This document shows positions 17,201-30,402 of a DNA stretch of 64,000 nucleotides, in pieces. The notes beneath the pieces were generated by a model. The model saw only the letters and a list, made by a program, of their open reading frames with translations. It was not told the origin of the DNA and ran no database searches. A program made the position numbers and the translations under genes. Origin of the DNA: Typha latifolia (Eukaryota; Streptophyta; Magnoliopsida; Poales; Typhaceae); assembly GCA_019914945.1 (NCBI GenBank), contig CM034109.1, positions 8,796,479 through 8,860,478 of the forward strand. Reading direction: 5' to 3'. Every line of letters begins with the position of its first letter. Within the stretch, counting starts at the first letter, position 1.

Positions 17201-18890
17201 TTAGAAATATCTCTCTATCTACTTTTCATTGGAGACTAATTACCATTATACCACATAAATACCCTAAAGAGAACTGTTCTGTTTACTGCAGAAAGTGGAT
17301 ACTACTTTTCTCAGATTATCTCGTCAAGATGCTCTCAAATATCCCTACATTGCATCAATGGGAGTTTATGTCTTCAAAAGAGATGTTCTCTTAAAGCTTC
17401 TAAGGTAAAGACAAATATTCATGAGTGAAGTTTCTATCTGGATCTGTATTTTTAATAGTTTCTTTTAGGTGGAAATATCCAAAATCAAATGACTTTGGAT
17501 CGGAGATCCTTCCTTCTGCAGTAAAGGAGCATAATGTCCAGGTAAGCAAGCATTTTTGTGATATATCATATATTAGTTTATCTATCCACTGCTCAATTCT
17601 TAGCATAGAAGATGGTCATTATTTTCATCCTATAATGTGTGATATTAAAAGAAATATCCAAGTGAGAAATGGATTTATCTTCTACCAAATGCAGTGATAG
17701 ATGATTATTTATTGGATCTTTATATTCTTGCAGGCATATTTGTTCAATGATTACTGGGAGGATATCGGAACAATCAGATCATTTTTTGATGCTAACTTGT
17801 CACTCACAGATCAGGTTACACTTATTAAGATGACAATATGCCTGCCTAATATATCTCTTTTTGCATTTAGAACGTCACGAGCCATGTAAATTTCAGTTGT
17901 TAAAAAAGTGCATGTGAGACATTTTTGTTACTTATATCTTCGAATCTTTGTACTTTTACAGCATCCAAAATTCCAGTTCTACGACCCAAAAAGGCCGTTC
18001 TTCACATCACCTCGATTTCTACCACCAACCAAAATAGAGCAGTGTCGAGTATGTTTTCTACACGACATTTTCTTCCTCTTTCTAGTATGATCATCTCATA
18101 ATTAGATTTATATGTGCAGATTTTGGATGCAATTATTTCTCATGGATGCTTCCTGCGTGAATGTGGTGTTAGACATTCTATAGTCGGAGTACGATCGCGT
18201 TTAGATTATGGTGCTGAGCTCGAGGTGCATATCTAAATTTAAACTCCACTGTGAGGTTATCATCCTTCGTCAATTAAAATGATGCTGAATCAGCTGAAAT
18301 CTGTGGGACAGCATGGCTTGTTTCCTTTGGGAATTTCACGGACATACTTTTGCAGCAGAAACACAACTAATGAAATGATAGCAACAATAATAGTGATTAA
18401 TAATAAGAATAGTAATGGTTTTAATAATAATAAGACTGTAATGTTCTCTGGTTTCTAAACATTGCAGGATACCATGATGATGGGTGCAGATTATTACGAA
18501 ACTGAAGCAGAAATTGCTTTCCTTCTAGCGGAGGGCAAGGTGCCCATTGGTGTTGGACAGAATACAAAGATAAGGTGAGATGCAATCCAATTTTCCTTAA
18601 TTATTTACATCATAGTATTGGAAGATTTCTGAAGAATTTTCTTGATGTTCCTAGGAACTGCATCATTGACATGAATGCTAGGATAGGCAAGAATGTGGTC
18701 ATCACAAACAAAGATGTAAGCTACTTGCTGTTGATCTATACCTATCCAATGGTATGTTTATCTATACTCATGCTCATTCTTGTAATAGGGTGTTCAAGAA
18801 GCTGATCGTCCAAGTGAAGGATTTTACATACGTTCGGGGATAACGATATTACTGAAGAACACAACCATTAAAGATGGAACCGTCATATAG
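14247..18890 (+). CDS. ADP-glucose pyrophosphorylase large subunit (plastid), with frame break in exon 1
   Basis: Glucose-1-phosphate adenylyltransferase large subunit, the regulatory partner in the first committed step of starch synthesis. Exons: 14247-14464, 14693-14815, 15665-15835, 16064-16156, 16268-16351, 16438-16493, 17106-17199, 17292-17404, 17469-17541, 17734-17814, 17962-18048, 18120-18224, 18468-18574, 18655-18715, 18789-18890. From Met at 14369 the phases close to 481 residues, ending TIKDGTVI. From the likely true start at 14247 ([16 protein letters not shown], a transit-peptide-like beginning) the frame stops at TAG near 14346. One extra base around the G-run at 14335-14339 would join the frames and give about 521 residues, the usual precursor length. 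[13 protein letters not shown] is the nucleotide-binding loop. The small-subunit catalytic Arg and Lys positions are Gln and Thr here, marking a regulatory large subunit. Intron 5 is GC-AG. Confidence 0.92.
16352..16437 (+). other. GC-AG intron in the AGPase gene
   Basis: The exon ends ...TTTATTCAG and the intron begins GCATGT instead of GTATGT. The acceptor is TGAACAG before AAGCACATTGATG. Phase and protein continuity (MDYMDFIQ followed by KHIDENAD) hold only with this GC donor; the nearest GT would shift the frame. GC-AG introns are a known minority class in plants. Confidence 0.85.
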
Positions 18891-19604
18891 GACATTATGC
18901 CTCTTGATTGCTATTATTCAACTGGAAATGAACTTGGAAAGCCAGACATGGTTTTCACAACTTTGAGGCAAGAATGAGCTCTAAAAGGAAGGCGGCCAGA
19001 GTGCTATCCTCGTGCTGTAAAGATGGAGTACTGAAGCTTAGTCATATTTCGTTGATATATCCAAGTCATAAGCTGCACTAGGCAGCAATATCCATGTATG
19101 TAAACTAGGACTTCCCTTTGCATTGCAAGTTGTGAGCTTTGTAGGTATCAAATAAGTTATTCCGTCCTGTAAATATGTTTAGCTTGGAACTATTGTGGAA
19201 ATTGTCGTATAGACTATATCTGTTTAATATATGAACGCCATAATGGTCTTATCTCTGCCCCTTCTACATAATGAAGCAGATCTCTATTTTCTTGAGCTAT
19301 TAATTCTGGTACACCCAAATAGGAACAAAATTCCAGAAAGGTAACATTCGCGATGGTCATGGATGCTTATAAATTCCGTTTCTTTTTATTTCTAAAAGAG
19401 CGTGCTTCATTTCATCAAGAAATATTTCTTTACAAGCACATTGGACATGGATATATCCTTTTGACAACAAAGTGTGATATAAGTTCTCTCCTGGATGAAG
19501 GAAAATCATCTCAAAGAGACACCAAACTTTAAAATTTATTTGAAACTAGTAAACACTTATAGATGTATTTTGAATTGGCCTGTTTTGTAAACTACCATAT
19601 AGGT
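18891..19604. other. Convergent 3' interval between AGPase and mannanase genes
   Basis: About 700 bases separate the stop codons of two genes that face each other. The sequence is AT-rich, contains no coding frame of note, and must hold both 3' UTRs and polyadenylation signals. Overlap of the two transcripts is possible. Confidence 0.6.
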
Positions 19605-22011
19605 TTAGTTCTTTAATTCGTCACCCTTGTTTGATTTCTTCATCCTCATGGCTTGTGCCTTTTTCAACTTCTCGACGTCCCGAGTTCTTGCGTACAACTT
19701 GCTAAGGTAATGCAGCCTCTTACACTGAAAGGTGATCACAGCAGTCGTCGAAGGCGTCTCGCCTAAGATGATTTCATATCCATCCCTATAGGAGTCCATT
19801 CCTTGCACGAGGAGCTGCCAGAAAAGACCGCCAGCGCTTGCACCGCCATTTCTAGCGGACTGGTATATCTTAGAGTACACAGCATTGAACAATGCATCCC
19901 TCTTGCCGTTACTGAAGCCAGGATCTTTCCAGGATTTTCCGAACTCGGTTATGAGCAGAGGCTTTCTGAGGATTCTTTGTGAATCTCGGAAGTGTGCATT
20001 GAGCCAGTTTGCCAAGAAGGCAAGCTGGGTCTGATCATCGGAGTTGGACAACCTGCTCCATGGAATACAACTCAGAGATATGAATTGGTCATACTAAATG
20101 AACATAAGGGACGATGATCTTACCATTGGTCAGGGTAAGAATGTATAGTAGCAAAATCGATGCCGGGAATCTGGTTGTTTGCTATGAAGTCAGTTCCTAT
20201 TTGGATTCCTGGATTGACTTTGTTCTGAGGCGAGTATAGCCCATAAAATCCCTCTAAACCTGCCTCCAGTAAGTGATTGCTGTCTATAGATTTCACATAT
20301 GATGCCATCTCTGTGATCCATGCCTAGAAAAGGGAAAGGAATAGAAGAAGAACGTTTTAAAGGTCGGCACCATGCATCACATAGATTAGGAAAAGAAAAT
20401 CTAGCAAGAACTTCCTCTGGTTTTGGCCATCCAAGTGTCTATCTGACTTTGATTCTCTTAAGAGTAATGTCAAATGATAAAAAGATACTATGTTATGGAG
20501 TGTTATAGACTATAAATGAAGGTCTAGAAGATAAAGTTAAGAAGTTAATGGAAATTAACGAAAAGAATTGTAGTTTTCTAACCTGGATGCTCCTTCCTGA
20601 CAAATCCGATTGGCATCTGGGCTCATTCATAAGCTCCCATGCAAGGACTGCCGGGTCATCCTTATAGGCAACTCCAGTAATGGTGTTGATTCTTGTAAGC
20701 ACAGTCTTCACAAAAAGAATGAAGCATTTTGAGCTCACAAAGTGATAATTACATTTTGGCAAAATGTAAAAAACTTAGATTAAAGAAAAGGAATCCGAAA
20801 ATCATAAAGAAGACAGAGGCTGATTATTAGCAACGGAACTAACTTATATAGCTTTAGCCCTTGAAAAGCAATCAATAAAACATATAATTAAGATGGGAGG
20901 ATCCTAATTTATTACCTACAACCACATGTATACAAACGTGGGAACTAATAAGTTATAAGATCATGGCATTTGTGGATTAGTGTGGAAAAAAATAGTTCAA
21001 ATAGTTCCATTGCAGAAGTCCAACCTCTCCATCAACAAAGTCCACATCCAGACAAAACATATCCAACTACTTGTACTATAACAATATAAAGGGAATCATT
21101 AGACAGTTCCCCCTGTTGATCTATTATCTACATCGTTGTACACAACCCCCATTATGGAGTCATTTCTTTAATACCGCAATTTACGGCAAGGCTACAAATC
21201 TTTCAAAAAATAACTGTTAATTAATCAGTTGGTCATTAAAAAAAAAACCAATGAAGTAGATCTTCCATCTACATGTCAAAAATCAAAATAGATTCAGCTG
21301 TGAACAAATTTATATAAGAATAAGGCACATCAGAGGATCGACATACATCTAAAACAGAAATTGCAGTTAAAGTTTGGGATTTAGGTCACTTATTCTTCTT
21401 TATACCTTGACATGGTTCTTGTAGTAGCCTTTAACAACAGGGTTTGTGAAGAACTCATCATCAGATCCAATGGACTGCCCTTGATCCCTAGCCCATTGCA
21501 CATACTGCTTCTTCCCTCCAAAGCTATCATATTCGTTCACCAAGCTCAATATGAGCCTGATTCTATACTTCCTGGCCTCAGATACAACAAAATCCAACCC
21601 CTAAAACAACGAAGAACAGACAAATAAATCTTAAAAGTACCCACAAAAAGAAATTAAAAAAAAAAAAATCAAGAAATGGGTGTCTGATACCTTGAACATC
21701 TGTTCATTGTAGGAGCCTGGGGAGTACTGCAATGGTGTGCTGCCCCCATCACTGAAAGCCCAAGTCCTGGCCACAGAGAGGCTGTGAAGTGAGGCCTGCC
21801 TCAGGGCAAAAGAGACCTTGCCTCTCTGAGATGGGTCTGAGGCCAGGGTCATAAGCCAGTACGCATTGAATCCATCGGCATAAAATGGCTTGCCATTTAG
21901 CACAAAGTGTAGCCCTCTCGTCTTGATAAACCCACCTCTTGCATCCACTCCATTGAGGCTGAGGCTAAGGAACAGGAGAAAAAGAGATGCTAGAAGCCTC
22001 ATCCTCCGCAT
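19605..22011 (-). CDS. Mannan endo-1,4-beta-mannosidase (GH5, clade A)
   Basis: Secreted endo-beta-mannanase that cuts (gluco/galacto)mannans in cell walls or storage polysaccharide. Exons in transcript order: 22011-21691, 21600-21406, 20705-20583, 20323-20124, 20052-19605. All junctions are GT-AG and the phases close to 428 residues, the family norm. Residues 1-23 are a signal peptide ([19 protein letters not shown]). Family landmarks follow: [32 protein letters not shown], and [16 protein letters not shown]. The general acid/base is Glu200 in WELMNEPR and the nucleophile is Glu316 in [16 protein letters not shown] and DGYEI close the barrel. The start at 22011 is preferred because it opens the signal peptide; a second ATG at 22002 would also work. 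The C-terminal tail after the barrel is rich in Lys/Arg, as in many plant homologues. It converges with the AGPase gene. Confidence 0.94.
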
Positions 22012-22595
22012 CCCTCTCTCCTCTCCTCCTCTTCTCACTCTAAGAAAGATGGAGATGTGGGAAGGAATGCAAAGATCAGGAGAAATTTGGAGGTATAAAT
22101 AGCTGCATATAAGAACCTGAGATGAGCCTTGCCTTTTAAGAGTGTTCGTCGGCTTTAACTACACTTACACCTGATGTACTGCATGTGACCCAGCAGTAAA
22201 CCTCCATGAAAATAATTAAACAGTGGCTTTATGATTACAGTGCATCATAAATAACACCATTTCTACCGGCGTTGTCGCAGTTTGGTGGTGCTCTTCTGTG
22301 GCAAAGCAACAGTCACTTGGAGCAGGTTTCAAATGGTTACCAGGCTTATGTTGTACGTAATATATATATTTTTTAATTTTTAATTTTAAAATCAGTATAA
22401 TCGAGATATCATAAAAAAAAATTATTTCCCTTAAAAAAAATACAGCGTTACGTATATTTAAAGAATAACGAAAAGATGAAAGTTATTCGCTCTCCTATTC
22501 TTTGAAGTTATTATACATTTCTACTCTTTTTGAGAAGCATAATAATATTTTAGATGAAAAGAATTTTAGGATATTTTGCCTCGTAATTTGGATTA

Positions 22596-22768
22596 AGATC
22601 ACTTTAATCTCTTGAACTTTATTTTGTATCACTACATTTCCCTACACATCAAGGTGAATGATAAAAGGGTTTAAATAACTTTAAGTTAAGAAGAAAAGAA
22701 AAAAAGCATGTATAGTATTTACCCAAAGAGACGTAGTTATACAAAATAAAGTTAAAGTAATTCTCTAA
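22596..22768. mobile_element. Short inverted-repeat element (MITE-like hairpin)
   Basis: The left arm ACTTTATTTTGTATCACTAC and the reverse complement of the right arm ACTTTATTTTGTATAACTAC match closely, with further similarity on both sides (CTTTAA, CCC). The arms lie about 170 bases apart, so the segment could fold into a long hairpin. No target-site duplication was identified, so boundaries are approximate. Confidence 0.45.
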
Positions 22769-23526
22769 CATTTAACCCAAAATTTAACCAGGTTTGGTTG
22801 ATTGAGTGACCCAAAGTGACTAGAACATGAGAGAGGGATTGCAACTTTTTGAGAGATGAAATGTTATGATTGATAGAGCCAAAGAAATTAAGTAATTAAG
22901 CTGGTCACGGGATCTTCCCACTTCTCCAGCGTCAAAGAAGTCAGGACGATCCAAATAAAGCAAAAGTAGCAATTTATTTGTTCCTCGTTGCTTGCTTCTA
23001 TGCGATCTGTGTCTTGATTCTGACACAAATCGAGCTATCTACCCAACTTTATTGCATTAATAAAGGTGATGGAGTTTACCTCCCAATAGTGCAAAAAGAA
23101 AATTTAACCCACTCCCTACTTATTTGCAAAGGTGGACTTGTAAGCCATAGCTTTGATAACTTTTATCAGCAGTGCCCTTTGGTGTAGCGAAGTTTGGAAT
23201 GTTTGTATGCATAAACTACTTTCTAAATCTACGTTTTATAAAAAAAAATAATTAAAACCTTAGTGAAAAATATAAAACCTAACAAATATATCTTGAGTGC
23301 ATTACAACCCAATACTTTCTATCATTATTGAAAGGAAATAAATAGAAGGGATATATAATCTACATGTAGTGCATGTGAGGGCACATGGACATGGCGGATA
23401 GAGATGGAATGACTAACAACAAAGGCTAATAACTAATCCACGTTAGTATGTTCGAGGCCGTACAACCCCTCGAACATTGTATCCAGACACGCTATGCTAA
23501 GTCCTACATGCTTAAAAAAAACGCAC

Positions 23527-24247
23527 GATAATAATTCACAAATATAATGTCTAAAAAGCAATTATGAAATTAACAACTTGTTCTAATCAACTATATAACT
23601 TGACGATTTGGTTCTACCCGGGCACGTGGCACTTCTACCTGCACCTAAATTTGGTGCTCCCTTTTTCTTTTTTTTGTCCCTAATCCTTAGCATTGAGCAG
23701 AATAGCTAATTAATCTTTAAAATCCTTTAATTCTAAATAATATTACGGAGAAATTATTTAATTATTTAGTGGCTCGGCTTGACAATACGATTAGTTTTAA
23801 AAAAATAATTTAGTCGTGCAATAACTTCAGAGTAGTTGTTCGGTGATGCATATACTCGGTGCTTATAAACTTTAAAAAATATAAAAAAACCCTTAAATGT
23901 TTTCCACGCGCATGCGATAATAATTCACAAATATAATGTCTAAAAAGCAATTATGAAATTAACAACTTGTTCTAATCAACTATATAACTTGACGATTTGG
24001 TTCTACCCGGGCAGAATAGCTAATTAATCTCTAAAATTCTTCAATCCTAAATAATATTACGGAGAAATTATTTAATTATTTAGTGGCTTAATTTGACAAT
24101 ATGTTAGTTTTAAAAAATAATTTAGTCGTGCAATAACTTCAGAGTAGTTGTGCAATAATTTAGTCGTGCAATAATTTAGTCGTGCAATACTCGGTGCTTA
24201 TAAACTTTAAAAATAAAAAACCTTAAATGTCTTCCACGCGCATGCGA
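23527..24247. repeat. Tandem duplication, 389-bp unit, second copy with internal deletion
   Basis: Copy 1 is at about 23527-23915 and copy 2 at about 23916-24247. Both begin GATAATAATTCACAAATATA and end with CCACGCGCATGCGAT. Copy 2 lacks about 75 bases corresponding to 23624-23698; the joint falls at a shared GCA. Near its end copy 2 also has a triplicated ATAATTTAGTCGTGCA. Several point differences show that the duplication is not very recent. No coding content. Confidence 0.85.
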
Positions 24248-25994
24248 TCGGTGGGCCACGGTCTGTCGAACAGTACATTACCGAGCATAGGTGATCTGCC
24301 GACTTCTTGGCACGCTGAGCAAAGCAACCGAACCTCGAGTTGGCCCACACTTACTTTTCGGGCCCCACATGCTGGTTCCAATTTCTGTCCAGTCCTGGCG
24401 GTTGGCATGTGGGTCCCCCCCCCCCCCCGACCGAGGCCACCGTAGTCCCAAGATGCGGTCGGATCGTTAGGTGCAAAGGTGAAAGTAGAAAAAGAAGAGA
24501 CTCCTACCTAATTGCCACAAAAACTTTTAAAATATTGTAATAGTCACTGTATCCTTATATTCATAATAATTATTAAAATTATTAGCCTCTTTTAAGATAA
24601 CATTCTATTAGTTAAAGTTAATTAATCATAATTAAAATATAATTTAGATCTAAATTACTATTTTATCCTTACATAAATTATTAAAAATAATTTAAAAAGC
24701 TATCCATTATTATACCGAATATAATAGTACAACTAAATATATGTCATTGTATATGAGATAAAAAATTATTGATAAATATTTTATACTTTATATATGTGTT
24801 ATAAAGTTAAATAATAGTTTATTAGAAATATTTTATTAAACATTAATTATAATGACTTAAAAAAATGCAGCGACAATTATATAATAATTAACCCCGGAGA
24901 TTTATTGTGGATTGGATATTTGGATGGCAGTATGCAACGAAGCTTTGTGGCACCAAACGCGGAGTTTGACAAATTAGAAGAGCAAATCACGGCGGACGTC
25001 TAAACTAAAGTTGGCATGGCACCAATTACTTTAAGTCGGCAAATCCATTGGGCAGTCACTTAATACAAATTAATTGCTTGAGCTATGCGAGATTAACGAG
25101 TAAAGCATAACTCTAGCGTAGAGATGTGAGAATTGTAGATCTAAGCTCCCGTTCAATAATTATTATGTTGGTCTTGTCAAGTTAAGAAGGGTTAGAGAGT
25201 GAAACGTTGAAGGATTTATTTGGATCATAGTCATGAGGGTGAAAATTTTATATTTGGGCCATCATCATTGCTAATGTAGCGGATTAAATTTGTAATGATT
25301 TATTGCTTGCGTCCCATTTGAAGATTGCATCCTATTCCTATCTTAAAGATGATCGTACTACAATATGATAAAAATATCTTAAATTAAAATTTTGAATAAA
25401 ATAAATCTAAATCGAATCTTATCTTTCCACTTTTCTTATATGTTTAAGGAACGTTAGTACGGAAGAATTTGAACAGATAAATTTGCAAAAGAGCACTTTC
25501 TTAAAGGGCCACAAGGGAGAGCAGCAAGCAATGATCACGGGACGGAAGCCCAATCAACGCCATTGCGGGAGACCTTGATGATGCATATTTGAAGCGTGAA
25601 CTGGCGAGGATAAAACCGAAGAATAATGTTCACTTCATATTTGAAATCTTTGGCATGGTTACTGAAGTTGAGCATAAAACCAAAGAATCCTGTAACAAGG
25701 TCAAAGGACAGAAAAGAGGTTATTTGACTTCAAAAGTACGTATCCGTTTGTAGAATGATAATGTCGGATAAATGAGAGTAAGAATGAAATGATAAAACCA
25801 AGGATAGTGGCCGAATAACGTACCTATGTATTATTAAAACGTTTTGTTGCATTGTATAAAATAATGCCCTACACGATCAGACAAAAACGTAACTGCTCCA
25901 AAGCAGAGTCAGTTTCTGGTTTCATCTCTTGCTGATGGACAATAATATGAAAATTAGTTGTCTTCAATATTATGAAACAGAGCCCTTGTATCCT

Positions 25995-28900
25995 TCAGAC
26001 GGCCTCGGTATTCCAGACCACAGAAGTACCTCTTCTTTGGAATTCACATGGCCGGAACTTATTCATAGCTTTCCCCATCATCGCCATAGCTGCAATGCTT
26101 GGAAAATGCCTTCCTTCAAGATTTTCAGGAACCATATTTGATTTTTCTGGATCAGAAAGCAATGTAGTTGGTACATTTGCCTGATCTCGAGCTTCTCTAG
26201 GATTATCACAACGGCACCACCTCCCAATCCAAGACTGCATACTCTTTACTGATACCCCAGAAGAACCCGCACAATCATTTGGCAACTCGGTCTTCTTATC
26301 GGGTCCTTTCTGCTCTTTAATATATTTCATCAATTCGGAGTTGGACCTGTTGTAATTAATTACGCTACCTAATAATTCTCCAGTTGATGGACCACATCCA
26401 ACTTTCAGTCTCTTGGCACCAATGGCAAGAGAATCTGAAAGGTTATGTCCAAGACGTTTAAGCCATCTACTGCTTTGCTCTAGGCATTCTGGGGCTTCCG
26501 TTGGTACACTTGAGCTTGAATTTTCTTGATTCTTAAAAATATGATCTCCAGCCAGACTCAGTGTTCTGGAAATACTAGGTTCTCTCTTACTTGCAGAGAC
26601 TGCTTTATCTGAAGATTTGGCATGCTGTAAGTTTATATGAAGTAACTCAGTTTCATCATCTCTGCTTATCATTTGTGTAATTGGTGATGTTGCAGCAGAC
26701 TCGCAGTAGATCATGTTTGGGAACATGACACCCTGCATAATTCATAGTTAAGACAATTTGCTGCGTGAAAGTTTGCCTTCTCATATATAAAAGCACATCT
26801 TATTTCATACATATCCTATATTATCTATTCCAGAAATAATTAAAAACAGGTTTGCTGGTCTACTCAGTTGGCAAAATATATGGACCATCTCCAAGAGAAA
26901 AAGTTCCAAAGATGAAAATTTTGCAATTAAATGGACAAGATATTGTATCAATTATCCAAACTGAAACTTAAATGTTGTTCATATTTTGAAGGGCAGTAAA
27001 TATTATGAAACAAAATATCTTTTGTAGCTTTTCCACAGATTAACATAATCATTCTAGCCTTTTCCCAGTAATATAGGTCTCATAGAGCACAACTCAAAGA
27101 TGAGATGGCACCAACAGGACAGAGATTTTTATAAGTGACTGTTAACCTACATAAACCTATAGAAATTGGTGTCAAGTTCATAATACGAAAAAAAAGAAGA
27201 AGAAAATAGACAGCCTTACCATAAAATCTAGGTCAATTGGCAAGTAAAGCGATCTAATTCTTAATTGCAATTTAGACAGGCAGATATGGAGCGACCTATC
27301 TCAAGACTTCCCTCATTTCCTGGATAAGGAAATAGTCTAGACGAGCAAGAAACATGAGAAAGTTTGACCGAGAGAATTGTCTTCATCTATAGGAAAGACT
27401 AAGTTAAGAGTACACGAAGCTTAATTCCCTTGTACCATATATAGTATTATTATACGCAATGAAAAGGTCTACTTGCCAAAATAATCCTTGTATAAAGTTC
27501 AATTGTTTTACTCATAGGAACAGTTACAGTTGATATTCAAGCATGAAGGACAAAAAGTTGCAGACATGGTCAAATCAGCATACAGTCTGCAACTGTAGCT
27601 TATTAAGCTGAGGCATCAGAGAAAATATGGAATGTTTATACCTTTTTCGCTCCAGAGGAAGCTACACCTGTAAAGCATGATCAAAGAAAGAAAAATTAGG
27701 GAAGAGAAATTCTTGCTATAAATAAATAATTGTGTTAAGAAAATATATCTACACTGACATAACACTCGTTCGATTGTAGCTGTGTCAGTGCACACCATTT
27801 ATTCCATTACTGCTCTGTCTATACATGCTTTTCAAGTGTTCAAGCGAGCATAACCAGGAATCCATCTCGCCATTTTGTTATACAGAGTTTATTATTAACT
27901 ACGCTTAGAAAAGACTAAACAGCTGTGATTAAATCATACCTACAGAGGAGCTCGGTGCCTGGAGAATATCAATATATAATGTATCAGTTTTACCCGATAA
28001 CTCATTTTGTGATTCCTCTATATTACTATCGATGCCAATTCCACTATCCTCATAAACTTGACCACTCTTTGATTTCTGAGGCGACCGTGAATCTTGAAAT
28101 TTCCTGTCATGTTGTACTGCAGGTAAAGTAAGCATTTCAAACAAGGCAGGCCTTTTGACTCTAGTATTATTCTTTGAATCTATTAACTGCTTTTTATGAG
28201 TCACTGCCTTGGCCACACTTTTTTCTGCCAAACGATATTCAGTTGCATGAGAGAATCTATGTGATACTCCTCTAACATTTTCCACAGAATTCACCCTCTG
28301 AGTCTGTACGTCATGAATATGGCAATAAGGCATTTTATGCAGTGGTTGATGGAACTGTTTGGCATCATTAAATCTGCTTGTGCCTGGAGAAATTTCAAGA
28401 TCATGTTCCTTGCCAGAATCATTTGGTAGCTCTCTACCATGAGAAGAAAGAGGGAGTGGAAGTTCACCTGAACTAGGGAGTCTGGGTACCTTGGTAGATC
28501 CACCATTTGTTCTTGACCACGGAATGCTATAACTCTTTCCAATAACTTTGCTGTCACTTTTCACTTCCGAAAACATAAACTTGCCATTGCCACATCTATT
28601 ATATTGTTTCAAGCCAGTGAAATTAGTTCTTAGAGAGTGTTCTTCTACTAGGCACTGAGAGTTTGATGAAATATTTTCGTCCTCACTATAAGAACAAGAC
28701 CTTGTATTTTGTCCATGGCCTTTAAGTCTGTGAACTTTTATCTGAGAATCGAATCCTTCAAGATCATCTTGGCAAGGTAGAAGTCCTTCACTAGATCTAC
28801 AAGGCTCCATCCTTTTATCAACATAGTGTCTCATCCTTTGGGCTCGAAATTGATGCTCTTTTGATGAAAGTGCCATTACATGTGAAGAAGACATGGTTTC

Positions 28901-29557
28901 ATTCAGTGATTTTGGTGGCTCAGAAAATCTTCCAGAAGGATTTCCAAATTCAGACCTCCTTTTTGGATTTAATATACCTTCTATTTTCCGATTGATGTCA
29001 AACATAGGAAAGTGATCCCACTCTGCGTCCGAGTTGTCTGAAGTCAAAAGGCGATCAGCATTTATATCTTCCCAATCTACAGCAGAGTCTGAAAGCTTAT
29101 GAACAGATAATGTATTTGATACTTTAGGACTAGACATGTTGACATCTTTGTGCATGAGAAAGTTGTTAAGAAACATACATTTATCCTTTTCGACTTCCTC
29201 TGTTTCAGCTAGTTGGTGAACATCATATTTTATATCCAAGAAAGTAGAATCACACCCCCTGACATTGTTTGAGGAAGGCCTCCCATAATTGGCATATTTT
29301 TCTGATCTTCTGGCAACTCTAGTTTCCAAACTTTTAATTGGCAAAAGTACTTGTTCTTTTGCATATTCATTTTGGTCGCTTTCATCTGAAACACAACAGT
29401 TTCTACAACTCGGAGAAATTGAATTGCTGCTTCCTCCTGTCCAACGTGTCACCCACAGTGACCGGTATTGATCACATCGTTGTCCATCAATATTTTTGTC
29501 CATTACAAAGTGTAAATCTTCCCTACTGCCATATTTATGTGCAGCATACTCTGACAT
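25995..29557 (-). CDS. PCH1-like nuclear protein (phytochrome photobody regulator family)
   Basis: Exons in transcript order: 29557-27940, 27667-27642, 26732-25995; GT-AG junctions, phases close to 793 residues. Start chosen at MSEYAAHKYGS. The large first exon encodes a low-complexity polar region with SLWVTRWTGGSS near residue 35 and no classical domain. The C-terminal block is the conserved part: CLEQSSRWLKRLGHN, AKRLKVG, SWIGRWCR, and FPSIAAMAMMGKAMNKFRP followed by CEFQRRGTSVVWNTEAV. I recall this C-terminus from Arabidopsis At2g16365 (PCH1, earlier annotated as an F-box protein), which binds phytochrome B and stabilises photobodies; length also fits. No F-box is visible here. Upstream, splice-like signals at about 29600-29640 and 30470 suggest 5' UTR exons. 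The family call is from memory of conserved motifs, not from a search. Confidence 0.7.
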
Positions 29558-29902
29558 GATCAGATTTAAAAAATACACATCGCAAATGATTCTTTTCTGC
29601 ACTCACCGGTGGTTTATCTTTGGCTGCACAGCTTCTGCGGTGGTGAAAAAGATGAATTCTAGTGTTAATGTGATGACTGTAAAGTGTGCTTAAATATTTT
29701 ACAATCAATTTATGACAGAAAGCAAGAAATCAGCTATTTAAGTTCAACAAAAAGTGGCTTTTGCCGTGATAAGGCATCTGATCTAACCTGAACTTGCTGC
29801 AATTCACTTTGTGGAATAAAGAGAAAATAAATCTACAAAAAGGAAAGATTTATTCAACTGCTCCTAGTAAATTCCTTCCTTTCTGGATTTCCAAGAAAGC
29901 TC

Positions 29903-29942
<40 letters not shown>
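29903..29942. repeat. (ATA)n microsatellite
   Basis: About 13 trinucleotide units, uninterrupted, in the region upstream of the PCH1-like coding sequence, perhaps within a 5' UTR intron. Confidence 0.9.
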
Positions 29943-29943
<1 letters not shown>

Positions 29944-30358
29944 TCAAATTTCTGTAAGTCTGCAACATGTGAGCAGATTCAAAGTATGATACCACATAAT
30001 AATGTCCACTAAAGATGTTAAGAGTTACTGAAAAAGACACAAGTATGGAAAAGTAATAATGTCAATGACTATTTTATGAATAGGTATATTGCCAATTCCA
30101 TGGCTCTTTTACTACCCATACTCGAAGGGCTCCTTGTTTCTATTCTCCAACATAATCCAATCATAAACAAGATAAGAGAAAGGAACTAATCAGTACCGAA
30201 ACTAACCGAGACCGAGATCCACCACAGCCGAAGGCACAAGAATGGGCAACCATTGCAAGAAATCCAAAGAGAGGCCTTTTTTATAGTAAATAAACTTAAC
30301 AACCTAAACAGGCAAATATATCCAATTTATTCCTTCGACCAAACCAAATCAGAAGGAA

Positions 30359-30402
30359 AAAAGAAGAAGAAGAAGAAGAAGAAGAAGAAGAAGAAGAAGA
30401 AG
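30359..30402. repeat. (AAG)n microsatellite
   Basis: About 14 uninterrupted AAG units (CTT on the minus strand, the direction of the PCH1-like transcript), upstream of that gene and possibly in its 5' UTR intron. Confidence 0.9.

Larger units (their letters stand above)
22012..25994. other. Intergenic region between mannanase and PCH1-like genes
   Basis: The first 150 bases are the mannanase promoter/leader, with TATTTATA on the minus strand near 22093-22100. The rest is AT-rich and repeat-bearing: a hairpin element near 22.6-22.77 kb, a tandem duplication at 23.53-24.25 kb, and a GC-rich patch at 24.23-24.48 kb with a poly-C run at 24417-24428. I see no coding exon that can be supported. 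The last few hundred bases probably include the 3' UTR of the PCH1-like gene. Confidence 0.6.

Noticed and set aside
29558..29602. Fifteen-residue extension of the PCH1-like protein
   Set aside because: It follows directly on a splice-like acceptor, and the conserved-looking start is the ATG at 29557.
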